From assembly GCF_037042905.1 (NCBI RefSeq), contig NC_087247.1, positions 77,794,420 to 77,858,419 of the forward strand: 64,000 bases of DNA, in the 5' to 3' direction. A model generated the notes under the pieces. That model was not told where the DNA came from. It worked only from the letters and a program-made list of their open reading frames with translations, and did no database searches. This document shows positions 21,757 through 33,293 of this stretch, piece after piece. The DNA comes from Lytechinus pictus (taxonomy: Eukaryota; Echinodermata; Echinoidea; Temnopleuroida; Toxopneustidae). Both the position numbers and the translations under genes were made by a program. Numbering within the stretch: position 1 is the stretch's first letter; each line of letters begins with the position of its first letter.

Positions 21757-24700
21757 GAGGGCGCAAATCCTTACTGAACGGACGTGTTAAAAAGTTGCTC
21801 CCGTATTTTGCCATCATTTTACTGTTTATCTTACGATTTGTGGAAGGAAATTTACATCAGCAGATGCAATACAACACCAGGAACCCGATGGAGTACCGTG
21901 ATTAGCATTTGGAGAATAATTAGGACATATATCAGTGAGTTTCATGATGTTTTTTATCGAAATTTCATAGAAAGTTGTTATTCGAGAAGCGCGCACGATA
22001 ACAAGTAGATGATACTACGCTGGCTTGATGGCAACCATTGTTACACGCTACTTTGAGTGACGTAGAACGATGAAAGGAGATGATTACGATGGTGGAGAAC
22101 TGAGATACTTTGGGAGATAAACGGCCTAGCTGAACAAACTTTTTTACACTTTAATTGTAGTTCCAGGGTAACGCCAACTCTTTTCCCCGAGCCAGGGATA
22201 CGGCACAATCACTCATGCAAATGATGAATACAGATTTGAATACAAACGTTAACGGCGAAAACGAGAGAACTAGCCTGCATAGTTCGCTCGCGCCCGGTAT
22301 GGATTCTGTGGAGGCTCAGGCAGGATCCAGTCGTCAATCTACTACTGGACCAAAAACTTCAACAAGAAGAGAATGGAGCAGAAGAGACAATATGAATGTC
22401 ATGGAATGTTATCATGAGAGCAGACCTGACCAGGAAAGAGGCTACATCAAGAGAATGTACAAGATCTGGCAAGAGAAGGGTCTTTTCCCAACATCAGAGC
22501 AAAGACTTGCAGATCAGGTACGTGTGATCAAAAGGAATGAGTTACTGACTGAAGTTGAGAGGGAAGGGATCAGACGAAATGTGTATGAACCTGTGAGAGA
22601 TGAGCAGGAGGAAGTACTCAGACCGGGAAGAGAAGAGCAGACAGAAGCAACAGCTCAATTTCAAACAGAATTGGATCCAACCACTAACAGATTGGATGAA
22701 GAGCAGGAAGAGATAAAGATTATATTATTGGAGATAAAAGAGGGGTTAACAAAAGGAGAGCGCCCCACCCCTCCTAATCTGAAGAGAATACCAAGAGAGA
22801 AACTGCTGATAGAAACTCAGAAAGTCAACGATGTTATGAAGTTTATCAGCTCAGACAGTATTGAGGATACCAATGATCTCATATATGCTGGAGCAGTTCT
22901 GGTAACAGAGAGGTTAGGTGTAAGAAAACAGGAGAACACAAGGAAGCACTGCCTACCACCATGGAAAAGGAGACTTGATAATCAGATAAAGGGATGGAGG
23001 ACAGACCTATCAAGACTGACAGAGATAAACCTTGGCAAAGCAGATATCAATGATTTTAAGTACCTTGGGGAGAAGTACAGTATTAGAAGGAAATGAAGGA
23101 AGATCGTCGTGGAGGAACTAAAACAAAGAATAACAAGCACTACAGCAAAAGTAAAGAGGTACACCGATCGAGTGTCACAGTATAGACATAATTCCTTGTT
23201 TGAGAACAACCAGAAGAGGTTCTACCAAGAAATAAATGGAAAGATGAAAGACGAAGTTCCACCACCAGATCCAGCTGAAGCAATTGCCTTCTGGAGCAAC
23301 ATTTGGAGCCAACCACACAATCACAACCACGAAGCTATGTGGTTGAAAACAACGAAAGAGGAATGTGCAACTATAGTTGCACAGGATGATCTGACGATCA
23401 ACAAAAGCAAGCTAGAAAAGATCATTCGGAAAATGGCGCCATGGAAAGCTGCCGGTCCAGACGGTGTGCAAGCTTTCTGGGTTAAAAGGTTCACAAATCT
23501 TCATGAAAGGCTGAGCATGCAAATGAACGAGATTGTCGTGAATGGTAACCCCCCTGATTGGATGACAAAAGGAAGAACGGTTCTCATCCCAAAGGATCCT
23601 ACCAAAGGCAACATTCCGTCAAGCTACCGTCCAATTACCTGCTTGCCGATTCTCTGGAAGTTACTGACTGGCATAATATCAGAAGAAATACATCAACACC
23701 TGGACGATCAAGACATACTACCATGGGAACAGAAGGGATGTAGAAAAGGAAGTAGAGGAACAAAAGAACAACTATGCATCGACAAAGGAATTATGAAAGA
23801 CAGCAAGAAAAGAAAAACGAACCTCGCAATGGCATGGATTGACTACAAGAAAGCATACGACATGGTTCCGCACTCTTGGATCATCGAGTCTATGGAAATG
23901 TTAGGGGTAGCAGACAATATCAGAAGGTTCCTCATTACAAGTATGACGAGATGGAGAACTAAGTTGGAAAGTAATGGTGAAGTGCTTGGAGAGGTTGGTA
24001 TCAAGAGTGGAATCTTTCATGGAGATAGTCTATCTCCATTGCTGTTTGTGATGGCAATGACACTATTAACTAAGGTACTCAGAAGATCCAGGCTAGGATA
24101 TGAGTTCAAGAGCAAGGCAAAAATCAACCATCTATTATACATGGACGATTTGAAGCTGTTTGGTAAGACACAAAGTGACTTGGAGTCTCTCATCAACACT
24201 TTGCGGATCTTCAGCGAAGACATCGGTATGCAGTTTGGGTTGGATAAATGTGCAATGATTACTCTCATGAAAGGTAAGCCAGCCAATGACAACAACTTCC
24301 AGATGCCGAACGGAGAAGAGATCAGATCAATCGAAGGCGGTGGTAGCTATAAATATCTCGGAATATTAAAGGCAGATCAGTTGAAACATCAAAAAATGAA
24401 GAAGAAGATTGAGGCAGAGTATATCAGGAGAATTCGGAAGGTGCTCAAATCCAAACTAAATGCTGGAAACATGGTGAAGGCTGTTAACACTTGGGCAGTA
24501 GCCCTAGTGAGATATGCTGCTGGCATAGTTGAATGGAACAAGCTTGAACTCGAAACCCTGGACAGGAAGACAAGGAAGTTGCTAACTATGCATGGGATGT
24601 TTCACCCAAAGTCTGATGTAGATAGACTTTATGTGTCAAGAGAGAAGGGAGGACGTGGTCTGGCTGGAATAGAGGAGACTGTAAGATATGAGGAACAAAG

Positions 24701-25706
24701 CCTATACTGCTATATTGAAGGCCAGATGGATAGCATCATGACGGCAGTCAAAGAGTCGATGAGGAAAGGAAAGGATGTGACAGCGAAACAGCTGAAGGCT
24801 GATCAAAGGAAAATGAGACTGGAAGGATGGAAAGAGAAGGTGATGCACGGGCAGCATTTAAGACAGACAGAGGAGTTTGCTGGCCCAGAGAGTTGGCAGT
24901 GGCTGAAACGAGGAAGTTTAAATAAGGAGACGGAAAGTATGCTAGTTGCTGCTCAGGACCAAGCAATTAGAACAAATTACCGAATAGCCAAAGTTGAAAA
25001 GGAGCATACATCTCCCTCATGTAGAATGTGTCATGACAAAGACGAAACGGTGTCTCATCTGGTGAGTGAATGCAGCAAAATGACACAGACAGAGTACAAA
25101 GGAAGGCACGACAGAGTAGCAGCTGCAGTTCATTGGGGTCTAGCCAAGAAGTACCATTTACCCCATGCGGAAAAATGGTACGAACATCGGGCAGAGCCTG
25201 TAGTAGAGAACGACGATGTAAAACTTTTGTGGGATTTTAATATCCAGACAGACAAGGTCATTGAAGCTAGACGACCAGACATCGTTCTCTTAAAGAAGAA
25301 GGAAAAGGAATGTCTCATCATAGATATTGCGATTCCGGGAGACTGCAGAGCTTGGCGTAAAGAGGAGGAAAAGATACAGAAGTATAACGATCTGGCATGG
25401 GAGCTGAGAAGGATATGGAAGGTGAAGACGAAGGTGGTACCAATAGTCATCGGAGCCTTAGGAACAGTGACAACAAGACACAGAAGCTTTCTGGCTGTTC
25501 TAGGAGTCGAGGTGTCCTTTGAAACGATACAGAAGGCAAGCTTGCTTGGAACAGCTCATATCTTACGGAAGGTCTTGAATTAGAAAGAGAAGTGAACAAT
25601 GAGAAGAGGACCCATTTGATATAATATAGAACAATAACCCTAGATTTCTGGAAGAAGTCCGGTTGCTGTTTAATATACCAACATAACATCAAGTTGTGGA
25701 CAATGG
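21757..25706 (+). mobile_element. Full-length R2/R4-type non-LTR retrotransposon (copy 1)
   Basis: A 5' leader of about 460 bp (21757-22214) precedes one long coding frame (22215-25583) broken by a single stop, then a 120-bp 3' UTR ending ..GTGGACAATGG (25706) and an (AAT)n tract. There are no LTRs and no poly(A). The order N-terminal domain, RT, CCHC knuckle, PD-(D/E)XK endonuclease is that of the R2/R4/NeSL/CRE group, which carries a restriction-like endonuclease instead of an APE-type one. AAT tracts on both sides recall R4-clade elements such as Dong, which insert in TAA repeats; the clade assignment is an inference. Confidence 0.8.
22215..25583 (+). pseudogene. Retrotransposon polyprotein, full-length but split by an in-frame TGA
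   Basis: It would encode an RNA-binding reverse transcriptase and endonuclease for target-primed integration. The frame runs from ATG 22215 through TGA 23094-23096 and continues in the same frame to TAG 25581-25583; the downstream half has no ATG at its 5' end, so this is one interrupted protein of about 1,120 residues. The N-terminal part has a Myb-like block around residues 53-118 (REWSRRDNMNVMECYH...). RT motifs: GPDGVQAFW, motif A D at 23841 and D at 23859 (DYKKAYD), motif B (GIFHGD, 24009-24026), motif C YMDD at 24138-24149. The CCHC knuckle (C-x2-C-x8-H-x4-C) is at 25020-25073. The endonuclease shows RPD at 25272-25280 with a second D at 25323. Motif B has His (CAT 24018-24020) where the family normally has Gln. 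The copy is therefore probably dead. Confidence 0.85.
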
Positions 25707-25707
25707 A

Positions 25708-25739
<32 letters not shown>

Positions 25740-25759
25740 TAATAATAATAATAATAATA

Positions 25760-25862
25760 GAATATAGAACAATAACCCTAGATTTCTGGAAGAAGTCCGG
25801 TTACTGTTTAATATACCAACAGAACATCAAGTTGTGGACAATGGAAATAATAATAATAAAAA
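25760..25862 (+). repeat. Extra 3' UTR copy between array units
   Basis: GAATATAGAACAATAACCCT through GTGGACAATGG repeats the 3' UTR that ended at 25706, separated from it by (AAT)n (25707-25759) and followed by another short AAT run. Equivalent copies lie near 28278 and 30800; none follows copy 4. It looks like a 3'-UTR-only insertion into the AAT tail before the unit was amplified. Confidence 0.75.
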
Positions 25863-25911
25863 TAAAACAACGAAAGAGGAATGTGCCACTATAGTTGCAT
25901 AGGATGATCTG

Positions 25912-28101
25912 ATGATCAACAAAAGCAAGCTAGAAAAGATCATTCGGAAAATGGCGCCATGGAAAGCTGCCGGTCCAGACGGTGTGCAAGCTTTCTGGGT
26001 TAAAAGGTTCACAAATCTTTATGAAAGGCTGAGCATGCAAATGAACGAGATTGTCGTGAATGGTAACCCCCATGATTGGATGACAAAAGGAAGAACGGTT
26101 CTCATCCCAAAGGATCCTACCAAAGGCAACATTCCGTCAAGCTACCGTCCAATTACCTGCTTGCCGATTCTCTGGAAGTTACTGACTGGCATAATATCAG
26201 AAGAAATACATCAACACCTGGACGATCAAGACATACTACCATGGGAACAGAAGGGATGTAGAAAAGGAAGTAGAGGAACAAAAGAACAACTATGCATCGA
26301 CAAAGGAATTATGAAAGACAGCAAGAAAAGAAAAACGAACCTCGCAATGGCATGGATTGACTACAAGAAAGCATACGACATGGTTCCGCACTCTTGGATC
26401 ATCGAGTCTATGGAAATGTTAGGGGTAGCAGACAATATCAGAAGGTTCCTCATTACAAGTATGACGAGATGGAGAACTAAGTTGGAAAGTAATGGTGAAG
26501 TGCTTGGAGAGGTTGGTATCAAGAGTGGAATCTTTCATGGAGATAGTCTATCTCCATTGCTGTTTGTGATGGCAATGACACTATTAACTAAGGTACTCAG
26601 AAGATCCAGGCTAGGATATGAGTTCAAGAGCAAGGCAAAAATCAACCATCTATTATACATGGACGATTTGAAGCTGTTTGGTAAGACACAAAGTGACTTG
26701 GAGTCTCTCATCAACACTTTGCGGATCTTCAGCGAAGACATCGGTATGCAGTTTGGGTTGGATAAATGTGCAATGATTACTCTCATGAAAGGTAAGCCAG
26801 CCAATGACAACAACTTCCAGATGCCGAACGGAGAAGAGATCAGATCAATCGAAGGCGGTGGTAGCTATAAATATCTCGGAATATTAGAGGCAGATCAGTT
26901 GAAACATCAAAAAATGAAGAAGAAGATTGAGGCAGAGTATATCAGGAGAATTCGGAAGGTGCTCAAATCCAAACTAAATGCTGGAAACATGGTGAAGGCT
27001 GTTAACACTTGGGCAGTAGCCCTAGTGAGATATGCTGCTGGCATAGTTGAATGGAACAAGCTTGAACTCGAAACCCTGGACAGGAAGACAAGGAAGTTGC
27101 TAACTATGCATGGGATGTTTCACCCAAAGTCTGATGTAGATAGACTTTATGTGTCAAGAGAGAAGGGAGGACGTGGTCTGGCTGGAATAGAGGAGACTGT
27201 AAGATATGAGGAACAAAGCCTATACTGCTATATTGAAGGCCAGATGGATAGCATCATGACGGCAGTCAAAGAGTCGATGAGGAAAGGAAAGGATGTGACA
27301 GCGAAACAGCTGAAGGCTGATCAAAGGAAAATGAGACTGGAAGGATGGAAAGAGAAGGTGATGCACGGGCAGCATTTAAGACAGACAGAGGAGTTTGCTG
27401 GCCCAGAGAGTTGGCAGTGGCTGAAACGAGGAAGTTTAAATAAGGAGACGGAAAGTATGCTAGTTGCTGCTCAGGACCAAGCAATTAGAACAAATTACCG
27501 AATAGCCAAAGTTGAAAAGGAGCATACATCTCCCTCATGTAGAATGTGTCATGACAAAGACGAAACGGTGTCTCATCTGGTGAGTGAATGCAGCAAAATG
27601 ACACAGACAGAGTACAAAGGAAGGCACGACAGAGTAGCAGCTGCAGTTCATTGGGGTCTAGCCAAGAAGTACCATTTACCCCATGCGGAAAAATGGTACG
27701 AACATCGGGCAGAGCCTGTAGTAGAGAACGACGATGTAAAACTTTTGTGGGATTTTAATATCCAGACAGACAAGGTCATTGAAGCTAGACGACCAGACAT
27801 CGTTCTCTTAAAGAAGAAGGAAAAGGAATGTCTCATCATAGATATTGCGATTCCGGGAGACTGCAGAGCTTGGCGTAAAGAGGAGGAAAAGATACAGAAG
27901 TATAACGATCTGGCATGGGAGCTGAGAAGGATATGGAAGGTGAAGACGAAGGTGGTACCAATAGTCATCGGAGCCTTAGGAACAGTGACAACAAGACACA
28001 GAAGCTTTCTGGCTGTTCTAGGAGTCGAGGTGTCCTTTGAAACGATACAGAAGGCAAGCTTGCTTGGAACAGCTCATATCTTACGGAAGGTCTTGAATTA
28101 G
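25912..28101 (+). CDS. Headless retrotransposon protein, intact 729-codon frame (copy 2)
   Basis: The frame opens at an ATG made by an ACG-to-ATG change relative to copy 1, 12 bases after the shared TAG (25900-25902). It keeps the RT motifs (GPDGVQ, DYKKAYD, YMDD), the CCHC knuckle and the RPD..D endonuclease, but lacks the Myb-like N-terminal domain and about the first 95 residues of the downstream half of copy 1. Motif B again reads GIFHGD (His codon 26536-26538). No promoter or 5' UTR of the element precedes it, only AAT repeats and a duplicated 3' UTR. Whether it is expressed is unknown; I treat it as an open frame in a tandem duplicate, not a host gene. Confidence 0.7.
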   Translation: MINKSKLEKIIRKMAPWKAAGPDGVQAFWVKRFTNLYERLSMQMNEIVVNGNPHDWMTKGRTVLIPKDPTKGNIPSSYRPITCLPILWKLLTGIISEEIHQHLDDQDILPWEQKGCRKGSRGTKEQLCIDKGIMKDSKKRKTNLAMAWIDYKKAYDMVPHSWIIESMEMLGVADNIRRFLITSMTRWRTKLESNGEVLGEVGIKSGIFHGDSLSPLLFVMAMTLLTKVLRRSRLGYEFKSKAKINHLLYMDDLKLFGKTQSDLESLINTLRIFSEDIGMQFGLDKCAMITLMKGKPANDNNFQMPNGEEIRSIEGGGSYKYLGILEADQLKHQKMKKKIEAEYIRRIRKVLKSKLNAGNMVKAVNTWAVALVRYAAGIVEWNKLELETLDRKTRKLLTMHGMFHPKSDVDRLYVSREKGGRGLAGIEETVRYEEQSLYCYIEGQMDSIMTAVKESMRKGKDVTAKQLKADQRKMRLEGWKEKVMHGQHLRQTEEFAGPESWQWLKRGSLNKETESMLVAAQDQAIRTNYRIAKVEKEHTSPSCRMCHDKDETVSHLVSECSKMTQTEYKGRHDRVAAAVHWGLAKKYHLPHAEKWYEHRAEPVVENDDVKLLWDFNIQTDKVIEARRPDIVLLKKKEKECLIIDIAIPGDCRAWRKEEEKIQKYNDLAWELRRIWKVKTKVVPIVIGALGTVTTRHRSFLAVLGVEVSFETIQKASLLGTAHILRKVLN

Positions 28102-28225
28102 AAAGAGAAGTGAACAATGAGAAGAGGACCCATTTGATATAATATAGAACAATAACCCTAGATTTCTGGAAGAAGTCCGGTTGCTGTTTAATATACCAAC
28201 ATAACATCAAGTTGTGGACAATGGA

Positions 28226-28257
<32 letters not shown>

Positions 28258-28429
28258 TAATAATAATAATAATAATAGAATATAGAACAATAACCCTAGA
28301 TTTCTGGAAGAAGTCCGGTTACTGTTTAATATACCAACAGAACATCAAGTTGTGGACAATGGAAATAATAATAATAAAAATAAAACAACGAAAGAGGAAT
28401 GTGCCACTATAGTTGCATAGGATGATCTG

Positions 28430-30623
28430 ATGATCAACAAAAGCAAGCTAGAAAAGATCATTCGGAAAATGGCGCCATGGAAAGCTGCCGGTCCAGACGG
28501 TGTGCAAGCTTTCTGGGTTAAAAGGTTCACAAATCTTTATGAAAGGCTGAGCATGCAAATGAACGAGATTGTCGTGAATGGTAACCCCCATGATTGGATG
28601 ACAAAAGGAAGAACGGTTCTCATCCCAAAGGATCCTACCAAAGGCAACATTCCGTCAAGCTACCGTCCAATTACCTGCTTGCCGATTCTCTGGAAGTTAC
28701 TGACTGGCATAATATCAGAAGAAATACATCAACACCTGGACGATCAAGACATACTACCATGGGAACAGAAGGGATGTAGAAAAGGAAGTAGAGGAACAAA
28801 AGAACAACTATGCATCGACAAAGGAATTATGAAAGACAGCAAGAAAAGAAAAACGAACCTCGCAATGGCATGGATTGACTACAAGAAAGCATACGACATG
28901 GTTCCGCACTCTTGGATCATCGAGTCTATGGAAATGTTAGGGGTAGCAGACAATATCAGAAGGTTCCTCATTACAAGTATGACGAGATGGAGAACTAAGT
29001 TGGAAAGTAATGGTGAAGTGCTTGGAGAGGTTGGTATCAAGAGTGGAATCTTTCATGGAGATAGTCTATCTCCATTGCTGTTTGTGATGGCAATGACACT
29101 ATTAACTAAGGTACTCAGAAGATCCAGGCTAGGATATGAGTTCAAGAGCAAGGCAAAAATCAACCATCTATTATACATGGACGATTTGAAGCTGTTTGGT
29201 AAGACACAAAGTGACTTGGAGTCTCTCATCAACACTTTGCGGATCTTCAGCGAAGACATCGGTATGCAGTTTGGGTTGGATAAATGTGCAATGATTACTC
29301 TCATGAAAGGTAAGCCAGCCAATGACAACAACTTCCAGATGCCGAACGGAGAAGAGATCAGATCAATCGAAGGCGGTGGTAGCTATAAATATCTCGGAAT
29401 ATTAGAGGCAGATCAGTTGAAACATCAAAAAATGAAGAAGAAGATTGAGGCAGAGTATATCAGGAGAATTCGGAAGGTGCTCAAATCCAAACTAAATGCT
29501 GGAAACATGGTGAAGGCTGTTAACACTTGGGCAGTAGCCCTAGTGAGATATGCTGCTGGCATAGTTGAATGGAACAAGCTTGAACTCGAAACCCTGGACA
29601 GGAAGACAAGGAAGTTGCTAACTATGCATGGGATGTTTCACCCAAAGTCTGATGTAGATAGACTTTATGTGTCAAGAGAGAAGGGAGGACGTGGTCTGGC
29701 TGGAATAGAGGAGACTGTAAGATATGAGGAACAAAGCCTATACTGCTATATTGAAGGCCAGATGGATAGCATCATGACGGCAGTCAAAGAGTCGATGAGG
29801 AAAGGAAAGGATGTGACAGCGAAACAGCTGAAGGCTGATCAAAGGAAAATGAGACTGGAAGGATGGAAAGAGAAGGTGATGCACGGGCAGCATTTAAGAC
29901 AGACAGAGGAGTTTGCTGGCCCAGAGAGTTGGCAGTGGCTGAAACGAGGAAGTTTAAATAAGGAGACGGAAAGTATGCTAGTTGCTGCTCAGGACCAAGC
30001 AATTAGAACAAATTACCGAAGAGCCAAAGTTGAAAAGGAGCATACATCTCCCTCATGTAGAATGTGTCATGACAAAGACGAAACGGTGTCTCATCTGGTG
30101 AGTGAATGCAGCAAAATGACACAGACAGAGTACAAAGTAAGGCACGACAGAGTAGCAGCTCCAGTTCATTGCATTGGGGTCTAGCCAAGAAGTACCATTT
30201 ACCCCATGCGGAAAAATGGTACGAACATCGAGCAGAGCCTGTAGTAGAGAACGACGATGTAAAACTTTTATGGATTTTAATATCCAGACAGACAAGGTCA
30301 TTGAAGCTAGACGACCAGACATCGTTCTCTTAAAGAAGAAGGAAAAGGAATGTCTCATCATAGATATTGCGATTCCGGGAGACTGCAGAGCTTGGCGTAA
30401 AGAGGAGGAAAAGATACAGAAGTATAACGATCTGGCATGGGAGCTGAGAAGGATATGGAAGGTGAAGACGAAGGTGGTACTAATAGTCATCGGAGCCTTA
30501 GGAACAGTGACAACAAGACACAGAAGCTTTCTGGCTGTTCTAGGAGTCGAGGTGTCCTTTGAAACGATACAGAAGGCAAGCTTGCTTGGAACAGCTCATA
30601 TCTTACGGAAGGTCTTGAATTAG
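28430..30623 (+). pseudogene. Headless retrotransposon copy 3, frameshifted
   Basis: It matches copy 2 from the created ATG (28430) to near 30170. There TTCATTG is followed by a 5-bp insertion (a repeated CATTG), which ends the frame at 30184. A 1-bp deletion near 30272 (TTTTATGGATTTT against TTTTGTGGGATTTT) returns to the original frame, which then runs to 30623. The knuckle is intact up to the shift; the endonuclease core lies after it. Motif B has His (29054-29056), as in copies 1 and 2. The net +4 explains the 2,522-bp spacing to copy 4. Confidence 0.8.
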
Positions 30624-30747
30624 AAAGAGAAGTGAACAATGAGAAGAGGACCCATTTGATATAATATAGAACAATAACCCTAGATTTCTGGAAGAAGTCC
30701 GGTTGCTGTTTAATATACCAACATAACATCAAGTTGTGGACAATGGA

Positions 30748-30779
<32 letters not shown>

Positions 30780-30951
30780 TAATAATAATAATAATAATAG
30801 AATATAGAACAATAACCCTAGATTTCTGGAAGAAGTCCGGTTACTGTTTAATATACCAACAGAACATCAAGTTGTGGACAATGGAAATAATAATAATAAA
30901 AATAAAACAACGAAAGAGGAATGTGCCACTATAGTTGCATAGGATGATCTG

Positions 30952-33141
30952 ATGATCAACAAAAGCAAGCTAGAAAAGATCATTCGGAAAATGGCGCCAT
31001 GGAAAGCTGCCGGTCCAGACGGTGTGCAAGCTTTCTGGGTTAAAAGGTTCACAAATCTTTATGAAAGGCTGAGCATGCAAATGAACGAGATTGTCGTGAA
31101 TGGTAACCCCCCTGATTGGATGACAAAAGGAATAACGGTTCTCATCCCAAAGGATCCTACCAAAGGCAACATTCCGTCAAGCTACCGTCCAATTACCTGC
31201 TTGCCGATTCTCTGGAAGTTACTGACTGGCATGATATCAGAAGAAATATATCAACACCTGGACGATCAAGACATACTACCATGGGAACAGAAGGGATGTA
31301 GAAAAGGAAGTAGAGGAACAAAAGAACAACTATGCATCGACAAAGGAATTATGAAAGACAGCAAGAAAAGAAAAACGAACCTCGCAATGGCATGGATTGA
31401 CTACAAGAAAGCATACGACATGGTTCCGCACTCTTGGATCATCGAGTCTATGGAAATGTTAGGGGTAGCAGACAATATCAGAAGGTTCCTCATTACAAGT
31501 ATGACGAGATGGAGAACTAAGTTGGAAAGTAATGGTGAAGTGCTTGGAGAGGTTGGTATCAAGAGAGGAATCTTTCAGGGAGATAGTCTATCTCCATTGC
31601 TGTTTGTGATGGCAATGACACTATTAACTAAGGTACTCAGAAGATCCAGGCTAGGATATGAGTTCAAGAGCAAGGCAAAAATCAACCATCTATTATACAT
31701 GGACGATTTGAAGCTGTTTGGTAAGACACAAAGTGACTTGGAGTCTCTCATCAACATCTTGCGGATCTTCAGCGAAGACATCGGTATGCAGTTTGGGTTT
31801 GATAAATGTGCAATGATTACTCTCATGAAAGGTAAGCCAGCCAATGACAACAACTTCCAGATGCCGAACGGAGAAGAGATCAGATTAATCGAAGGTGGTG
31901 GTAGCTATAAATATCTCGGAATATTAGAGGCAGATCAGTTGAAACATCAACAAATGAAGAAGAAGATTGAGGCAGAGTATATCAGGAGAATTCGGAAGGT
32001 GCTCAAATCCAAACTAAATGCTGGAAACATGGTGAAGGCTGTTAACACTTGGCAGTATCCCTAGTGAAATATGCTGCTGGCATAGTTGAATGGAACAAGC
32101 TTGAACTCGAAACCCTGGACAGGAAGACAAGGAAGTTGCTAACTATGCATGGGATGTTTCACCCAAAGTCTGATGTAGATAGACTTTATGTGTCAAGAGA
32201 GAAGGGAGGACGTGGTCTGGCTGGAATAGAGGAGACTGTAAGATATGAGGAACAAAGCCTATACTGCTATATTGAAGGCCAGATGGATAGCATCATGACG
32301 GCAGTCAAAGAGTCGATGAGGAAAGGAAAGGATGTGACAGCGAAACAGCTGAAGGCTGATCAAAGGAAAGTGAGACTGGAAGGATGGAAAGAGAAGGTGA
32401 TGCACGGGCAGCATTTAAGACAGACAGATGAGTTTGCTGGCCCAGAGAGTTAGCAGTGGCTGAAACGAGGAAGTTTAAAGAAGGAGACGGAAAGTATGCT
32501 AGTTGCTGCTCAGGACCAAGCAATTTAGAACAAATTACCGAAGAGCCAAAGTTGAAAAGGAGCATACATCTCCCTCATGTAGAATGTGTCATGACAAAGA
32601 CGAAACGGTGTCTCATCTGGTGAGTGAATGCAGCAAAATGACACAGACAGAGTACAAAGGAAGGCACGACAGAGTAGCAGCTGCAGATCATTGGGGTCTG
32701 GCCAAGAAGTACAATTTACCCCATGCGGAAAAATGGTACGAACATCGAGCAGAGCCTGTAGTAGAGAACGACGATGTAAAACTTTTGTGGGATTTTAATA
32801 TCCAGACAGACAAGGTCATTGAAGCTAGACGACCAGACATCGTTCTCTTAAAGAAGAAGGAAAAGGAATGTCTCATCATAGATATTGCGATTCCGGGAGA
32901 CTGCAGAGCTTGGCGTAAAGAGGAGGAAAAGATACAGAAGTATAACGATCTGGCATGGGAGCTGAGAAGGATATGGAAGGTGAAGACGAAGGTGGTACCA
33001 ATAGTCATCGGAGCCTTAGGAACAGTGACAACAAGACACAGAAGCTTTCTGGCTGTTCTAGGAGTCGAGGTGTCCTTTGAAACGATACAGAAGGCAAGCT
33101 TGCTTGGAACAGCTCATATCTTACGGAAGGTCTTGAATTAG
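30952..33141 (+). pseudogene. Headless retrotransposon copy 4, several lesions
   Basis: It opens at ATG 30952 like copies 2 and 3. Damage: a 1-bp deletion near 32050 (ACTTGGCAG for ACTTGGGCAG) ends the first frame at 32064; a Trp-to-TAG stop lies at 32451-32453; and a T insertion near 32525 (CAATTTAGAAC). The third frame covers the knuckle and endonuclease to 33141. This copy alone keeps the canonical motif B, RGIFQGD (Gln codon CAG 31576-31578), and differs from the others at more sites, so it is the most divergent member of the array. Confidence 0.8.
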
Positions 33142-33263
33142 AAAGAGAAGTGAACAATGAGAAGAGGACCCATTTGATAGAATATAGAACAATAACCCTA
33201 GATTTCTGGAAGAAGTCCGGTTGCTGTAAAATATACCAACAGAACATCAAGTTGTGGACAATG

Positions 33264-33293
33264 GAAATAATAATAATAATAATAATAATAATA
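33264..33293. repeat. (AAT)n junction between copy 4 and an older element
   Basis: AAT repeats follow the single 3' UTR of copy 4 and directly abut the truncated 5' end of a different retrotransposon remnant (GGATGTGTGGAAAAG). Insertion of the younger element into the AAT tract next to the older one is the simplest reading. Confidence 0.75.

Noticed and set aside
24017-25450. Minus-strand frames in the retrotransposon (repeated in each unit)
   Set aside because: They are antisense shadows of the RT and endonuclease coding strand.
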